A DNA stretch of 64,000 nucleotides from WHSW01 sp963846565 (GCA_963846565.1 CAWJWL010000005.1:372001-436000), one strand, 5' to 3'. Numbered from the stretch's first letter, positions 41,344 through 50,417 are shown. The notes: a model not told the origin generated them from the letters alone. Numbers and translations: made by a program.

Positions 41344-42114
41344 CTAGGCGGGCTCGGCCGTCGCGTAGAGCTCGCCGCGGCGGGCTTTGCGCGCGATCCA
41401 GATCGCGCCGGCGCCGACCATCAGCACGCTCGCGACCTGAGCCTGGGTGAGGCCGAGGAGGACGTCGTCGTTGCGGCGGACGAACTCGACCATGAAGCGC
41501 TCGAAGCCGGCGAGGACGAGGTAGAGGGCGAAGAGCAGGCCGGGCTGGAAGCGCCTGCGGCTCTGCCACAGGATCCAGGTGACGAGGAACATCGCCAGCG
41601 CCTCGTAGATCGGCGTCGGGTGGACCTCGACGCCGGGCGGCGTCGGCACCGTGCCGTCCTCGTAGCTCATCGCCCACGGGCCGTCCCAGGGAATGCCGTA
41701 GTCGCCGTCGCCGGAGAGCTGGCAGCCGATGCGTCCGACCGCGTAGCCGATCGCGAGCCCCGGGGCGGCGACGTCGAGCAGGGTCAGGTTGAGAAAGCCG
41801 CGCCAGCGAGCCCAGAGCAGGGCGCCGACGGTGCCGCCGATCGCACCCCCGTACCAGACGAGACCGGAGCCGGAGAAGAGGTTGCCGAAGAGATCGTCGG
41901 AGACCTCGTCCCAGTTCTCGATCATGAAGTCCAGGCGAGCGCCGACGATCCCACCGACGAGAGCGGCGAAGATCAGCTCGTAGGCCCAGTCGACCGGCTT
42001 GTCGAGCTCCTTGAAACGCTTCGCGACCAGCAGCCCGGCGGCGACGAAGCCGAGCGCGAACATGATCCCGAAGGTCTGCAGCGTCACCGGGCCGATCTCG
42101 AGCTCGGGCTGCAT
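41344..42114 (-). CDS. lgt: Prolipoprotein diacylglyceryl transferase
   Basis: A 256-residue polytopic membrane enzyme. 'PVTLQTFGIMFALGFVAAG' starts the first helices, 'GLVWYGGAIGGTVGALLWA' contains the essential 'YGGxxG' segment, 'AVGRIGCQLSGDGDYG' the Arg-Gly motif of the substrate site, and 'VHPTPIYEALAM' the conserved His/Tyr/Glu. It transfers diacylglycerol from phosphatidylglycerol to the lipobox Cys of prelipoproteins at the inner membrane. Start at the ATG beginning 'MQPELEIGP'. It follows greA on the same strand, 8 nt away. Confidence 0.92.
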   Translation of the reverse strand: MQPELEIGPVTLQTFGIMFALGFVAAGLLVAKRFKELDKPVDWAYELIFAALVGGIVGARLDFMIENWDEVSDDLFGNLFSGSGLVWYGGAIGGTVGALLWARWRGFLNLTLLDVAAPGLAIGYAVGRIGCQLSGDGDYGIPWDGPWAMSYEDGTVPTPPGVEVHPTPIYEALAMFLVTWILWQSRRRFQPGLLFALYLVLAGFERFMVEFVRRNDDVLLGLTQAQVASVLMVGAGAIWIARKARRGELYATAEPA

Positions 42115-42122
42115 CGACGGGA

Positions 42123-42591
42123 TTAGGAGACGTCGAGGATCTCGAACCGCTTCGACCCGCGCGGGGTCTGCACCTCGACCTGGGCGCCCTTGGCGCCGCC
42201 GAGGAGCGCCCTGCCGACGGGGCTGTCGACCGAGAGCTTGCCGTCGGCCATCGACGCCTCGAGCGGGTGCACGAGGGTGACCTCGGTGGTCTTGCCGGCG
42301 GCCTCCTCGCGGTAGCGGACGGTCGAGCCGACCATGGCGTCTCCCCCGCCCGGAAGCCTCGACTACCTCCGCGTTGGAGAGCTGATGTTCGAGCTGGCGA
42401 ATCCGCGCCTCGTTCATCCCCTGCTCCTCGCGCGCCGCGTGGTACTCGGCGTTCTCCTTCAGATCGCCGTGCTCACGAGCGCTCGCGATCGCAGCGACGA
42501 TCTCGGGCCTGCGGACCTCGGTGAGCTCGCGGAGCTCCGCCTCGGCCGCTGCCTTCCCTTCCGGGCTGATTGCCTGTTTCGGTTCTCTCAT
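42123..42591 (-). CDS. greA: Transcription elongation factor GreA (frame broken once)
   Basis: With one base removed the gene encodes about 155 residues, the normal GreA length. The N-terminal coiled coil is 'AAAEAELRELTEVRRPEIVA' and 'HGDLKENAEYHAAREEQGM', with the acidic tip Asp/Glu that stimulates RNA polymerase cleavage. After 'LSNAEVVEAS' the reading frame shifts in a G-run at 42343-42352. It continues as 'MVGSTVRYREEAAGKTTEVT', 'MADGKLSVDSPVGRALLGG' and 'GAQVEVQTPRGSKRFEILDV', the C-terminal FKBP-like domain. An extra G is the simplest explanation. Function: rescue of backtracked RNA polymerase. Confidence 0.85.
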
Positions 42592-42614
42592 TGACGTTCG
42601 AGTCGCTCGCACGA

Positions 42615-42687
42615 CAGCCCCGGCGGGGTTCGAACCCGCGTCGCTCGGCTTGAAAAGCCGGCATCTTCACCACTAGACCACGGGGCC
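42615..42687 (-). tRNA. tRNA-Glu (TTC)
   Basis: The minus strand folds with acceptor GGCCCCG/CGGGGCT, D-arm GTCT..AGAT, anticodon stem CCGGC/GCCGA with loop TTTTCAA (anticodon TTC; the outermost pair is a mismatch), T-arm GCGGG/CCCGC with TTCGAAC, discriminator G. CCA is not encoded. A TACACT -10-like element is about 14 nt upstream. Confidence 0.93.
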
Positions 42688-42723
42688 GGGGTCGATGAGT
42701 GTAGGAGCCTCGCGCGCCGAGCG

Positions 42724-44169
42724 CTAGCTGCGCGCGCCGGCCGTCGCCCCGCCCGGCCGGCGCGCGTTGTTCCCGTGCCCGCTCTTGCGGCGGCTTCCGC
42801 GGCCGACGGAGTGCTCGAGCTCGGCGACGGCGTTTCGGAACAACGCCCCCAGCTCGCTCGCCTCCGGCAGCACCGTCGGGTCTACATGGGCCGCGAAGTG
42901 GAGGGTGTTGCGATAGGTGAGCACGCCGATCGCGATCGCGTGGCCATCCGAAGTCGGGATCACCGGATAGATCTCGGAGACGATCGCGCCGGCGGCGTAG
43001 AGCGGCACCCGCGGGCCGGGGACATTCGAGACCGCGAGGTTGTACATCCTCGGGCTCGCGGCGAGACGCGCCGCCCGCTCCTTCAGGAATCCCGGCAGCT
43101 GGACCATCGAGCGCAGCAGCGCGTCGCTCCCGGCGATTCGCCCCGACGACTTCAGCTCCCGGGTGCGCTCCTGGATGAGCGCGAGCCTGCGGCCGGCGTC
43201 CCTTTCCTCCAGGGGCAGGTCGACGAACGCGAAGGTGATCCGGTTCCCCCCCGCGAGGTCGTCCTCGGCGGCGCGAACGCTCACCGGGACCATCGCGCGC
43301 AGCGGTTCGGGTGGTACCTCGGCGACGGCCGCATACCGGCGAAGGGCCCCGCTGACGACCGCGAGTACGACGTCGTTCAGCTTCACGCCGCGGGCCTCCT
43401 TGATCCGCAGCATCCGGTCGAGTGGGACTGTCGCCGTCACCAGCGCGCGACTCGGCGTGATCGAGGCGTTGACGAACGAAGGCGGCGCCGGCCGGATCAC
43501 ATCCTCGGCGATCGACATCGCAGCTCGCCCCATCGACTCGGCGACCCGCAGCGTCCGCCGGGGGGCAAGGCCCATTCGCGCCAGCCGCCGGGCCGCGCGG
43601 AACTGCTCCAGGGCACCGTCGGCTACCGCGTCTACGGCGAGCCGAAGCGGCGCCTCCGCGGGCTCCGGCTCCCAGTCGGCCGCCTCGGGGAGGGCAGCGT
43701 CGGGCGCCAGGTCGAAGAGCAGCGTCCCGAGCTCCACCGCGGCGATCCCGTCGACCATCGCGTGGTGGACCTTGCCCAGGATCGCGGCCCGCCCGGCGCC
43801 GGCTCGCGGAATGACGACGAGCTCCCACAGTGGTCGTGAGCGGTCGAGCTGCCTGGACAAGAACTCCGCGGCGATCGCATCGAGCCCGGCGCGATCGGCG
43901 ACCTCGCGTCCGATCACCTCGATGTGCCGAGAGATGCGAAAGCGCGGGTCGTCGGCCCAAAGGGGATCACCGAGCGGTGCGGGCACCACCACCTGGCGAA
44001 AGCGCGGCGCCAGGTGGAGGCGACCCGCGATCCGCTCGGCGAGCGCGGCCGGATCGAGCTCCGCGACCCCGTCAGGGAGCTCGAGCTGTGCCAGCCACCC
44101 AACGTGCATGTGAGCACTCTGCGTCTCCACCCGGAGGAACGAGGTGTCAAGCGTCGAGAGTCTCTGCAC
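42724..44169 (-). CDS. Wax ester synthase/diacylglycerol acyltransferase (WS/DGAT)
   Basis: A protein of about 481 residues from the GTG at 44169; an upstream ATG at 44232 would add 21 non-conserved residues. The condensing motif is 'KVHHAMVDGIAAVELG' (HHxxxDG, about residues 135-141). Further family segments are 'LSTLDTSFLRVE', 'RSRPLWELVVI', 'GVKLNDVVLAVVSGALRRY', 'SNVPGPRVPLYAAGA' and 'GVLTYRNTLHFAAH'. It should make triacylglycerol or wax esters from acyl-CoA and diacylglycerol or alcohols, giving storage lipid. No operon partner is obvious. Confidence 0.9.
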   Translation of the reverse strand: MQRLSTLDTSFLRVETQSAHMHVGWLAQLELPDGVAELDPAALAERIAGRLHLAPRFRQVVVPAPLGDPLWADDPRFRISRHIEVIGREVADRAGLDAIAAEFLSRQLDRSRPLWELVVIPRAGAGRAAILGKVHHAMVDGIAAVELGTLLFDLAPDAALPEAADWEPEPAEAPLRLAVDAVADGALEQFRAARRLARMGLAPRRTLRVAESMGRAAMSIAEDVIRPAPPSFVNASITPSRALVTATVPLDRMLRIKEARGVKLNDVVLAVVSGALRRYAAVAEVPPEPLRAMVPVSVRAAEDDLAGGNRITFAFVDLPLEERDAGRRLALIQERTRELKSSGRIAGSDALLRSMVQLPGFLKERAARLAASPRMYNLAVSNVPGPRVPLYAAGAIVSEIYPVIPTSDGHAIAIGVLTYRNTLHFAAHVDPTVLPEASELGALFRNAVAELEHSVGRGSRRKSGHGNNARRPGGATAGARS

Positions 44170-44256
44170 ACACAGAGGATGGGCGCCGCCGCCTCGGAAA
44201 TGACCCTCGGCCTGTCGGCAATCGCGGGGCACGATTCGCCCCGCGGTCGATCCGGA

Positions 44257-45156
44257 TCAGCCCACGAGGAGCTCGAGCAGCGCCTTCTGCGCGTGCAGCC
44301 GGTTCTCCGCCTGATCGAAGACCGCCGAGCGCTCGCCGTAGAGCGCGCCCTCGCTGATCTCCTCACCCGGGTGCGCCGGCAGGCAGTGGAGCACGATCGC
44401 CCGATCCGAGGCGACCGCGAGCAACTCCTCGTTGAGCTGGAAGGGCCCGAGGTCGGCGCGCCGCTTCGCGGCCTCCTCCTCGTCTCCCATGCTCACCCAC
44501 ACGTCGGTGTAGATCGCGTCGGCGTCCGTCGCCGCGGCGACCGGGTCGTTCGTATCGAGCGCGGCGAGGCCGGACTCGAGCGCGTAGCCCTCCGGGGTGG
44601 CGACCCGGACCTCGACGCCCGCGACCTTCCCGAGGATGGCGAGCGAGCGGGCGACGTTGTTGCCGTCACCGACGTAGGCGACCGAGACACCCTCCAGCCC
44701 CCCGAAGCGCTCCTTCAGGGTCTGCAGGTCGGCGAGCGCCTGGCAGGGGTGATGAAGCGGCGTCAGGGCGTTGATCACCGGCACGCCCGCCTCGGCGGCG
44801 AGCTCCACGACAGTCTCGTGTGAACCCGAGCGGATGACGATCCCGTGCACGTAGCGCGAGAGGACCCGAGCCGTGTCGGCAATCGACTCACCCCGGCCGA
44901 GCTGCAACTCGTCGGCGCGCATCGGCAACGGGTTGGCGCCGAGCTCGGCCACCCCGACCTGGAAGGAGACCCGGGTCCGGGTCGACGGCTTCTCGAAGAA
45001 CAGCGCGACCGTGCGGCCATCGAGCGCGTCGCGGCCGACTCGGCCCTCGCGCCCGTCCTTCAACTCCCCCGCCCGCTCGAGCAGGGCCGCCAGTTCCTCG
45101 GCGGAAAGCTCCTCGCCGGTGAGGAAATGTCGCGGCGACCCGTTCAAGCCGGGCAT
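44257..45156 (-). CDS. argF: Ornithine carbamoyltransferase
   Basis: The 299-residue enzyme shows the carbamoyl-phosphate loop 'FEKPSTRTRVSF' (STRTR about residues 58-62), 'LQLGRGESIADTARVLSRY', the 'LHHPCQALADL' motif, the ornithine-side 'YTDVWVSMGDEEEA' segment with Asp and SMGDE, and 'HCLPAHPGEEIS'. These features are specific for OTCases over aspartate carbamoyltransferases. It converts ornithine and carbamoyl phosphate to citrulline in arginine biosynthesis. Other arg genes are not in the window. The start is the ATG at 45156, 11 nt from the divergent EEP gene. Confidence 0.93.
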   Translation of the reverse strand: MPGLNGSPRHFLTGEELSAEELAALLERAGELKDGREGRVGRDALDGRTVALFFEKPSTRTRVSFQVGVAELGANPLPMRADELQLGRGESIADTARVLSRYVHGIVIRSGSHETVVELAAEAGVPVINALTPLHHPCQALADLQTLKERFGGLEGVSVAYVGDGNNVARSLAILGKVAGVEVRVATPEGYALESGLAALDTNDPVAAATDADAIYTDVWVSMGDEEEAAKRRADLGPFQLNEELLAVASDRAIVLHCLPAHPGEEISEGALYGERSAVFDQAENRLHAQKALLELLVG

Positions 45157-45167
45157 TCTACGGCGCT

Positions 45168-45997
45168 ATGCGCGCCCTCACCTGGAACCTCTTCCACGGC
45201 CGGGACTTTCCGCCCGACCCGGCGCTCCACACGTGGCGCTCGCGCCTGCTCAAGGTCAGCGAGCGGAATGCGACCCACGTTCAGGTCAACCGCGACCTGC
45301 TCGCCGAGTTCGCGACCGTCCTCGCCGACGCCGCCTGGGACGTCGCGCTTTTGCAGGAGTGTCCACCGCGCTGGGTTGCATCGCTCGCCACGGCTTCGAG
45401 CGCCTACCCCCAGCTCGCCCTCACCTCGCGCAACTCGCTCGCCACGCTGCGTTCCGCGCTCGCCCGCCTGAACCCCGATCTGATCGCCTCCAACGAGGGC
45501 GGCTCGAACGTCATCCTCGTCCGCGGCGTCGCCGGAGCGGTCGCCGAGCGGCGCGAGCTCAGCCTGCGACCCGGGCCGTTCCCGGAGCGCCGGGCGATGG
45601 GCTTCGTCCGGATCGCGCCGCACGCCGAGCGTGAGTACTGCGTCGCGAACCTGCACGCGAGCGCCGGTCCCGGTCGCCGCGACCTGGCCGAGGCCGAGGT
45701 CCGGGCCGCCGCCGAGCGCGCGCTCGAGTGGGCGGACGGGGCGCCACTCATCTTCGGGGGCGACTTCAATCTTCGCCCCGCCGAGACCTCCGCCTACGAT
45801 GAGCTCGAGCGTCGGTTCGGCCTCACCGGCACGACCGCGCCGGACGCGCTCGACCACCTCCTCTCCCGCGGCCTCGACCGACTCGGCCGGCACGTCGTTG
45901 GCCGGCCGCCCGGCGCGAGGTCGCCGCCGACGGGCTCGCGATCCGGCTCTCGGACCACGCCCCGGTCGAGGGCGAATTTCGGATCCCAAGCCGGTGA
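45168..45997 (+). CDS. Endonuclease/exonuclease/phosphatase-family protein (frame broken once)
   Basis: The intact part encodes 'MRALTWNLFHGRDFPPDPAL', 'WDVALLQECPPRW' (metal Glu), 'CVANLHASAGPGRRDLAEAE' (His) and 'PLIFGGDFNLRPAE' (Asp/Asn), all EEP family motifs. The last motif, 'IRLSDHAPVEGEF', lies in another frame after about 45910, where one base appears to be missing in a GC-rich run. Restored length is about 276 residues, stopping at 45997. The enzyme likely cleaves phosphodiesters or phosphates with Mg2+; the substrate is unknown. Confidence 0.78.
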
Positions 45998-46035
45998 GAT
46001 AGGTTCCGCCCTCAACCCTCAAGCAGGAGGTAGCG

Positions 46036-46737
46036 ATGGCGACCGGTTCCGGAGGCTCGAAGGCCAGCAGTCGAAGCGGAGCGAAGAAGAGGCCCGCGGC
46101 GGCGAAGACGCGCAAGCCCGCGGCAAAGAAGCGCGCGAGCTCGAGCCGCGCGTCGGCCGCCAGCCGCAGCGACAAGAGCGTGCAGGCGTTTCGCGAGGCG
46201 GTCGAGCGCAGCGTGACCGCGCTCGAGGAGAACGTCGTCACCGTTCCCCGTGAGCGATTGCAGGAGGTGGTCGACGACGCGGTCGAGCGCGGCCGGATGA
46301 CCCGCTCGGACGCGAATGAGCTCGTCTCGACCCTGGTCAGCCGGGGCCGCAAGTACACCGACGACCTCGTCCGCGACCTCGAGAAGCTGCTCGAGCAGGC
46401 GCGCAAGGAGGTCGACTCGCGCACGACGCAGGCCCGCAAGGAGGTCGGGTCCCGTACCGCGCCGGCGCGCAAGCGGGCGACGAAGGCCGCCGACCGCCTC
46501 GGCAAGGCGGCCCGCGACGCCGCCGACCGCCCGCTCGCCGAGGCCGATCGCCTGCGCCGCCGCGCCGGCGTCACGACCCCGCCGATCACGGCCTACGACA
46601 ACCTCACCGCGGCGCAGATCAAGTCGCGCCTGAAGGACCTGACCAAGGCCGACCTGCGCAAGGTGCGGACGCAGGAGAAGCGCGGTAAGGCCCGCAAGGG
46701 AATCCTCGATTCGATCGAGAAGCAGCTCGAGCGCTGA
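46036..46737 (+). CDS. Lys/Ala-tailed helical protein (histone-like tail, phasin-like middle)
   Basis: A 233-residue basic protein. Residues 1-45 are a low-complexity Lys/Ala/Ser tail ('KKRPAAAKTRKPAAKKRASS') like bacterial histone-H1-type tails. The middle (about 47-150) is a long amphipathic helical region ('SVQAFREAVERSVTALEENV', 'RKYTDDLVRDLEKLLEQARK') resembling PHA granule-associated phasin/regulator proteins. The end has 'YDNLTAAQIKSRLKDLTKAD' and 'GILDSIEKQLER', a small helical module recurrent in actinobacteria. An AGGAGG ribosome binding site precedes the ATG. It may bind DNA and storage granules together. Confidence 0.6.
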   Translation: MATGSGGSKASSRSGAKKRPAAAKTRKPAAKKRASSSRASAASRSDKSVQAFREAVERSVTALEENVVTVPRERLQEVVDDAVERGRMTRSDANELVSTLVSRGRKYTDDLVRDLEKLLEQARKEVDSRTTQARKEVGSRTAPARKRATKAADRLGKAARDAADRPLAEADRLRRRAGVTTPPITAYDNLTAAQIKSRLKDLTKADLRKVRTQEKRGKARKGILDSIEKQLER

Positions 46738-46772
46738 ACAACGTCTCCGGGTCCCCTTGCAACGATAGGCGG

Positions 46773-48119
46773 GTGACCGGGGCCGAAGTGAAACGTGCGG
46801 ATCGCCCGCGGCAGGGAGCCGAGCTCGAGCTCGAGATCGACTCCCTCGCCCAGGGCGGGCGCGGCGTTGCCCGGGCCGACGGCTACGTGGTCTTCGTCTC
46901 CGGCGCGCTTCCCGGCGACCGCGTCCGTGCCGTGATCACCCGCTCGAAGCGGCAGTTCGGCGAGGCGCGCGCACTCGAGCTCCTGCGCCCGAGCGCGGAG
47001 CGGATCGAGGAGCGGTGCCTCCACGGTGGCGAGCCCTGCCCCGGTGCGCCCTGGCAGGGGATGCCCTACGAACGCCAGCTCGCCGAGAAGCAGGGCCAGG
47101 TGGCCGACGCCCTGCGGCGGATCGGCGGCATCGAGGGCTTCGAGCCCGAACCGATCGAGCCCGCCGTGAGCGAGTGGCGCTACCGCAACAAGCTCGAGTA
47201 CTCCTTCGGCGCGCGCGAGGACGGCGCCGCGCTGGGATATCACCGCCGCGGCAGCTGGTCCGAAGTCGTCGACGTGGAGGACTGCATGCTCGCGTCCGAA
47301 GCCAACAACGCGGCTCGCAACCGCGTCCGCGAGTGGGCCCGCACCCGCGAGCTCGACGCCTATGACCGCCGCGCCCAGTCGGGCATGCTGCGCAACCTCG
47401 TCGTGCGCGAGGGGATCAACACCGGGGAGCTGCAGACCCGCCTCGTCACCTCGGTGGGCGAGTTGCCGCGACCGCCCGTCGACCTCCACACGGTGATCGA
47501 GGGCACCGGCGGCGGCACCGACGGCCCCACCGGCGTGCTCGGCTCCGAGTACCTGAGCGAGCGCATCGGCGAGCTCACCTTCCGCGTCTCACACGGAGCG
47601 TTCCTGCAGACCAACACGCTGATGGCCGAGCGGCTCTACTCGATCGTGGCGGAGCTCGCCGGGCTCACCGGGTCCGAGCGCCTCTTCGACCTGTACTGCG
47701 GTATCGGCACGATTGGCCTCTCGCTCGCCTCCCGCGCAGGCGAGGTCTGGGGCCTCGAGGGCGTGGCCGAGGCGATCGTCGACGCCGAGGCGAACGCGGC
47801 CGCGAACGGGATCGAGAACGCCCACTTCGTCGCCGCCGACGCCCGCCTTGGCATCCGCCCGCTGCTCGAGCAGGCGGGTGGACCCGACGTGGTCGTCGTC
47901 GACCCGCCTCGCCCCGGGCTCTCGAGCAAGATCGTCCGCCGCCTGCTCGAGTGCGAGGCGCGCCGGGTCGTCTACGTGTCCTGCAACCCGACGACGCTCG
48001 CCCCGAACGCTGCCCAGATGATCGAGGCCGGATATACGCTGCGGCGCGTGAAGCCGGTCGACATGTTTCCCCAGACCCCGCACGTCGAGTGCGTCGCCGT
48101 CCTGGAGCGCGATGCCTAG
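46773..48119 (+). CDS. rlmD: RlmD/TrmA-family 23S rRNA (uracil-C5) methyltransferase
   Basis: A 448-residue enzyme. The N-terminal TRAM domain ('LEIDSLAQGGRGVARADGYV') binds RNA, and the methyltransferase domain carries 'LTGSERLFDLYCGIGTIGLS' (SAM), 'VVVDPPRPGLSSKIV' and the nucleophile in 'VYVSCNPTTLAPNAAQM'. The Fe-S motif of classical RlmD is incomplete ('RCLHGGEPCPGAPWQG' has two of three cysteines), so an iron-sulfur cluster is doubtful. It should methylate a specific uracil in rRNA or tRNA. GTG start; the next gene overlaps by 8 nt. Confidence 0.87.
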   Translation: MTGAEVKRADRPRQGAELELEIDSLAQGGRGVARADGYVVFVSGALPGDRVRAVITRSKRQFGEARALELLRPSAERIEERCLHGGEPCPGAPWQGMPYERQLAEKQGQVADALRRIGGIEGFEPEPIEPAVSEWRYRNKLEYSFGAREDGAALGYHRRGSWSEVVDVEDCMLASEANNAARNRVREWARTRELDAYDRRAQSGMLRNLVVREGINTGELQTRLVTSVGELPRPPVDLHTVIEGTGGGTDGPTGVLGSEYLSERIGELTFRVSHGAFLQTNTLMAERLYSIVAELAGLTGSERLFDLYCGIGTIGLSLASRAGEVWGLEGVAEAIVDAEANAAANGIENAHFVAADARLGIRPLLEQAGGPDVVVVDPPRPGLSSKIVRRLLECEARRVVYVSCNPTTLAPNAAQMIEAGYTLRRVKPVDMFPQTPHVECVAVLERDA

Positions 48120-48900
48120 GCGTGCCTTCGGCGTCGCCGCGGGCCTCGATCCGGACGTCGCCGGCCCGCTTGCCGAGCGCTGCGCCGAGGTCGGCTACAC
48201 CTCGTTGTGGTCGAACGACACTCCAGTGGCGCTCGGCCTCGAGACGCTCTCCGTGTTCGCCGAGGCGGCTCCGGCGCTCGACCTGGGCGTCGCGGTGATG
48301 GCGCTCGACCGCCACGAGCCCGCAGACATCGCGGCCCACATCGATCGCCTCGGCCTCGACCGCGAGCGGCTCTGGATCGGCATCGGCGCGGGCTTCTCGA
48401 AGAAGCCGCTGACGGAGATCCGCGATGCGATGCCCGGACTCCGCGAGGCCCTGCCCGGCGTTCGCATCGTCCTCGCCGCGATGGGCCCCAAGATGTGCGC
48501 CTTCGCCGGCGCCGAGGCCGACGGCGCCTTCTTCAACTGGATGACTCCGGACTTCGCCGCCGGCGCGCGTGCCAACGTCGAGGCCGGCGCCGCCGGTGCC
48601 GGCCGCGAGCCGCCCCCGGTGCTTGGCTACGTCCGCACGGCGGTTGGACCCGACGCCGCCGATCGGCTGGCGAAGGAGGAGTCGTTCTACCGCGATCTCC
48701 ACGCCAGCTATCGCAAGCACTTCGACCGCCTCGCCGAGCCGGAGGGATCCGTCGGCGTCGCCGCCGCGGACGCCGACGAGGCGCAGGCCGCCCTCGCCCG
48801 CTACGCGCACGCGCTCGACGTCAGCGTCGTCCGCGGCCTGGCCAGCGCCAACGTCGAGGCGATGACCGCGCTGGCGGAAGCGGCGGCGCCCAGCTCCTAG
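48112..48900 (+). CDS. LLM-class flavin-dependent oxidoreductase
   Basis: A 262-residue (beta/alpha)8-barrel protein of the luciferase-like monooxygenase class. 'RCAEVGYTSLWSNDTP' is the first strand-helix, 'LDLGVAVMALDRHEPADIAA', 'RLWIGIGAGFSKKPL', 'RIVLAAMGPKMCAFAGAEAD' and 'NWMTPDFAA' are typical F420- or FMN-dependent members. It is shorter than bacterial luciferase (about 340) but normal for this subgroup. The cofactor and substrate cannot be told. Translationally coupled to the methyltransferase gene; convergent with the UDG-like gene. Confidence 0.82.
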   Translation: MPRRAFGVAAGLDPDVAGPLAERCAEVGYTSLWSNDTPVALGLETLSVFAEAAPALDLGVAVMALDRHEPADIAAHIDRLGLDRERLWIGIGAGFSKKPLTEIRDAMPGLREALPGVRIVLAAMGPKMCAFAGAEADGAFFNWMTPDFAAGARANVEAGAAGAGREPPPVLGYVRTAVGPDAADRLAKEESFYRDLHASYRKHFDRLAEPEGSVGVAAADADEAQAALARYAHALDVSVVRGLASANVEAMTALAEAAAPSS

Positions 48901-49502
48901 TAGGGCGGAAGCTCGGCGTACCACTCGCCGAGCGCGCGGAACGCACCCCAGAACTCGCGCTTCGACTCCTCTGAGTCGAGCGAGTCGTCGATGTCCGGCA
49001 CGTACAGGGCGTCGATTGTCGGGGTCAGGTTCTGGAGCTCACCGAGCCGCGCGTCGACCGTCCGCCCCATCGGCACCTCGAGCTCGTTGAGACACTCGAG
49101 CGCGCTCTCGCCCATGACGACGACGCAGCGCGGCTGCACGATCGCAATCTCCTCGACGACGCGTTCGATGCACTCACCGCCGGCGAGGCTCGGGTCCGCG
49201 ATCGGGCACTTGACGCAGAGCGTCCCGTAGACGGCGAGCGGGTCGATGCCGAGGCGCTTGAAGCTCTTCATCAACGCGTTCCCGGAGCGGCCGTAGAAGG
49301 CGACGCCCTCTTCGATCTCCGCCGCCGTCGGCGCGTACTTGAGCAGCATCACGTCGGCCTGCGGATGCCCCGAGCCGAGCACCGGCATCAGGTTCCCCCG
49401 CGGGCAGTGCGAGCACTCCTGCAGGCGGTGCGTGAGCTGGTTCAGCTCGCGGATCGCGCGCTCGAGGTACTTCTCCTGGATCTCGTCGTCGGTAGTGGGC
49501 AT
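48897..49502 (-). CDS. Divergent uracil-DNA glycosylase-like protein
   Basis: A 201-residue protein related to family 4/5 uracil-DNA glycosylases. It has 'LQECSHCPRGNLMPVLGSGH' and 'LCVKCPIADPSLAGGECIER', supplying the four cysteines of a possible Fe-S cluster, and 'PRCVVVMGESALECL'. The catalytic motifs are altered: 'LKYAPTAAEIEEG' replaces GExPG and no HPS motif is seen near 'LYVPDIDDSL'. So activity on uracil is uncertain. I used the ATG at 49502; the upstream frame to 49640 is Gly-rich and unlikely. Convergent with the LLM gene by 4 nt. Confidence 0.72.
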   Translation of the reverse strand: MPTTDDEIQEKYLERAIRELNQLTHRLQECSHCPRGNLMPVLGSGHPQADVMLLKYAPTAAEIEEGVAFYGRSGNALMKSFKRLGIDPLAVYGTLCVKCPIADPSLAGGECIERVVEEIAIVQPRCVVVMGESALECLNELEVPMGRTVDARLGELQNLTPTIDALYVPDIDDSLDSEESKREFWGAFRALGEWYAELPPY

Positions 49503-49670
49503 GGGCCGGAGGTTCGGCCCGGATGCCGGGCCGCCCGCTTTCTTTGACGGCACGCCCCCCGCTCCTCCCGCGCCCGGCTCGTGCATCAACGCTTGCTCCG
49601 AGTGGACGCCACGCGAGCAGCATACGAGCCGGTCGGGCAACCAGACGACCGCGAGGAAGATCGAGGTCGG

Positions 49671-50417
49671 CTAGGAACGCTTGGCACGGGGGCCGCTGAC
49701 GCGCTTGCCTCCGCGCCCGCCGCCGGTCTGCAGCCACTTCAGGGTCTGCACGTAGATCAGGTTCTTCTGCTTGCGGACGATGTCGGCGCTCCGCATCGCC
49801 TCCAGGAACTCCTCGGGCCCGTCGAAATCGTGGACCCTGGTCATCACCGAGCCGAGCCCCTGGGCGACGTGGCTGTCGGACCCGGCCCCGGGGACGATCC
49901 GGTACTTGCGCGGCGAAGCGCTCGGCCTCCTCGTTGAAGGCGGTCAACGCGACGCGCGGGTTGAAGACCTCGAGGATGTCGATCTCCTCGACCATGTCGA
50001 GCAGGTGCTCGTAGTCGGGCACCGAGTGCAGGCGGTCGAACGGATGCGGTACGTAGACGAGGCCGCCCTGCCGGCGGATCTCCGCGATCGTCTCCGCCAT
50101 CGTCATCCCGCGCTCGATCTTCTCCTCGATGAAGAGGCCGATCACCTCTCCCTGCTCGGCGGTCTTCACCTCCTCGGCGACGATCACCTTGACCCCGAAG
50201 TCGTCCGCGATCTCGCGCGCGGCGCAGCGCGCCCGAGACCTCGTTGTGGTCGGTGATCGCGATCGCCCCCAGACCGCGCCTCGCGTGCCGTCGAGAGCAG
50301 CGTCTCGACCGGGGTCGCGCAGTCGGATGAGTGGTCGGTGTGCATGTGCAGGTCGACGTGGATCTCACGGCGCCGCGAGACCTTCCGCCGCAGCTCCCGA
50401 TTGCCGCTCTCCGTCAT
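49671..50417 (-). CDS. PHP-domain metal-dependent phosphoesterase (frame broken three times)
   Basis: Reading across three frames gives one PHP domain: 'EIHVDLHMHTDHSSDCATPV' (metal HxH and His), 'LGAIAITDHNEVSGA' (Asp-His), 'VIVAEEVKTAEQGEVIGLF', 'VYVPHPFDRLH' (His), 'FNPRVALTAFNEEA', and 'GAGSDSHVAQGLGSVMTRV' (Asp-Ser-His). Breaks lie near 50283, 50225 and 49905. The C terminus is basic. The domain should hydrolyse a phosphoester with three metals. Its start is in frame with the end of the glycosyltransferase upstream with no stop between them, so the two may be one protein. Confidence 0.72.
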
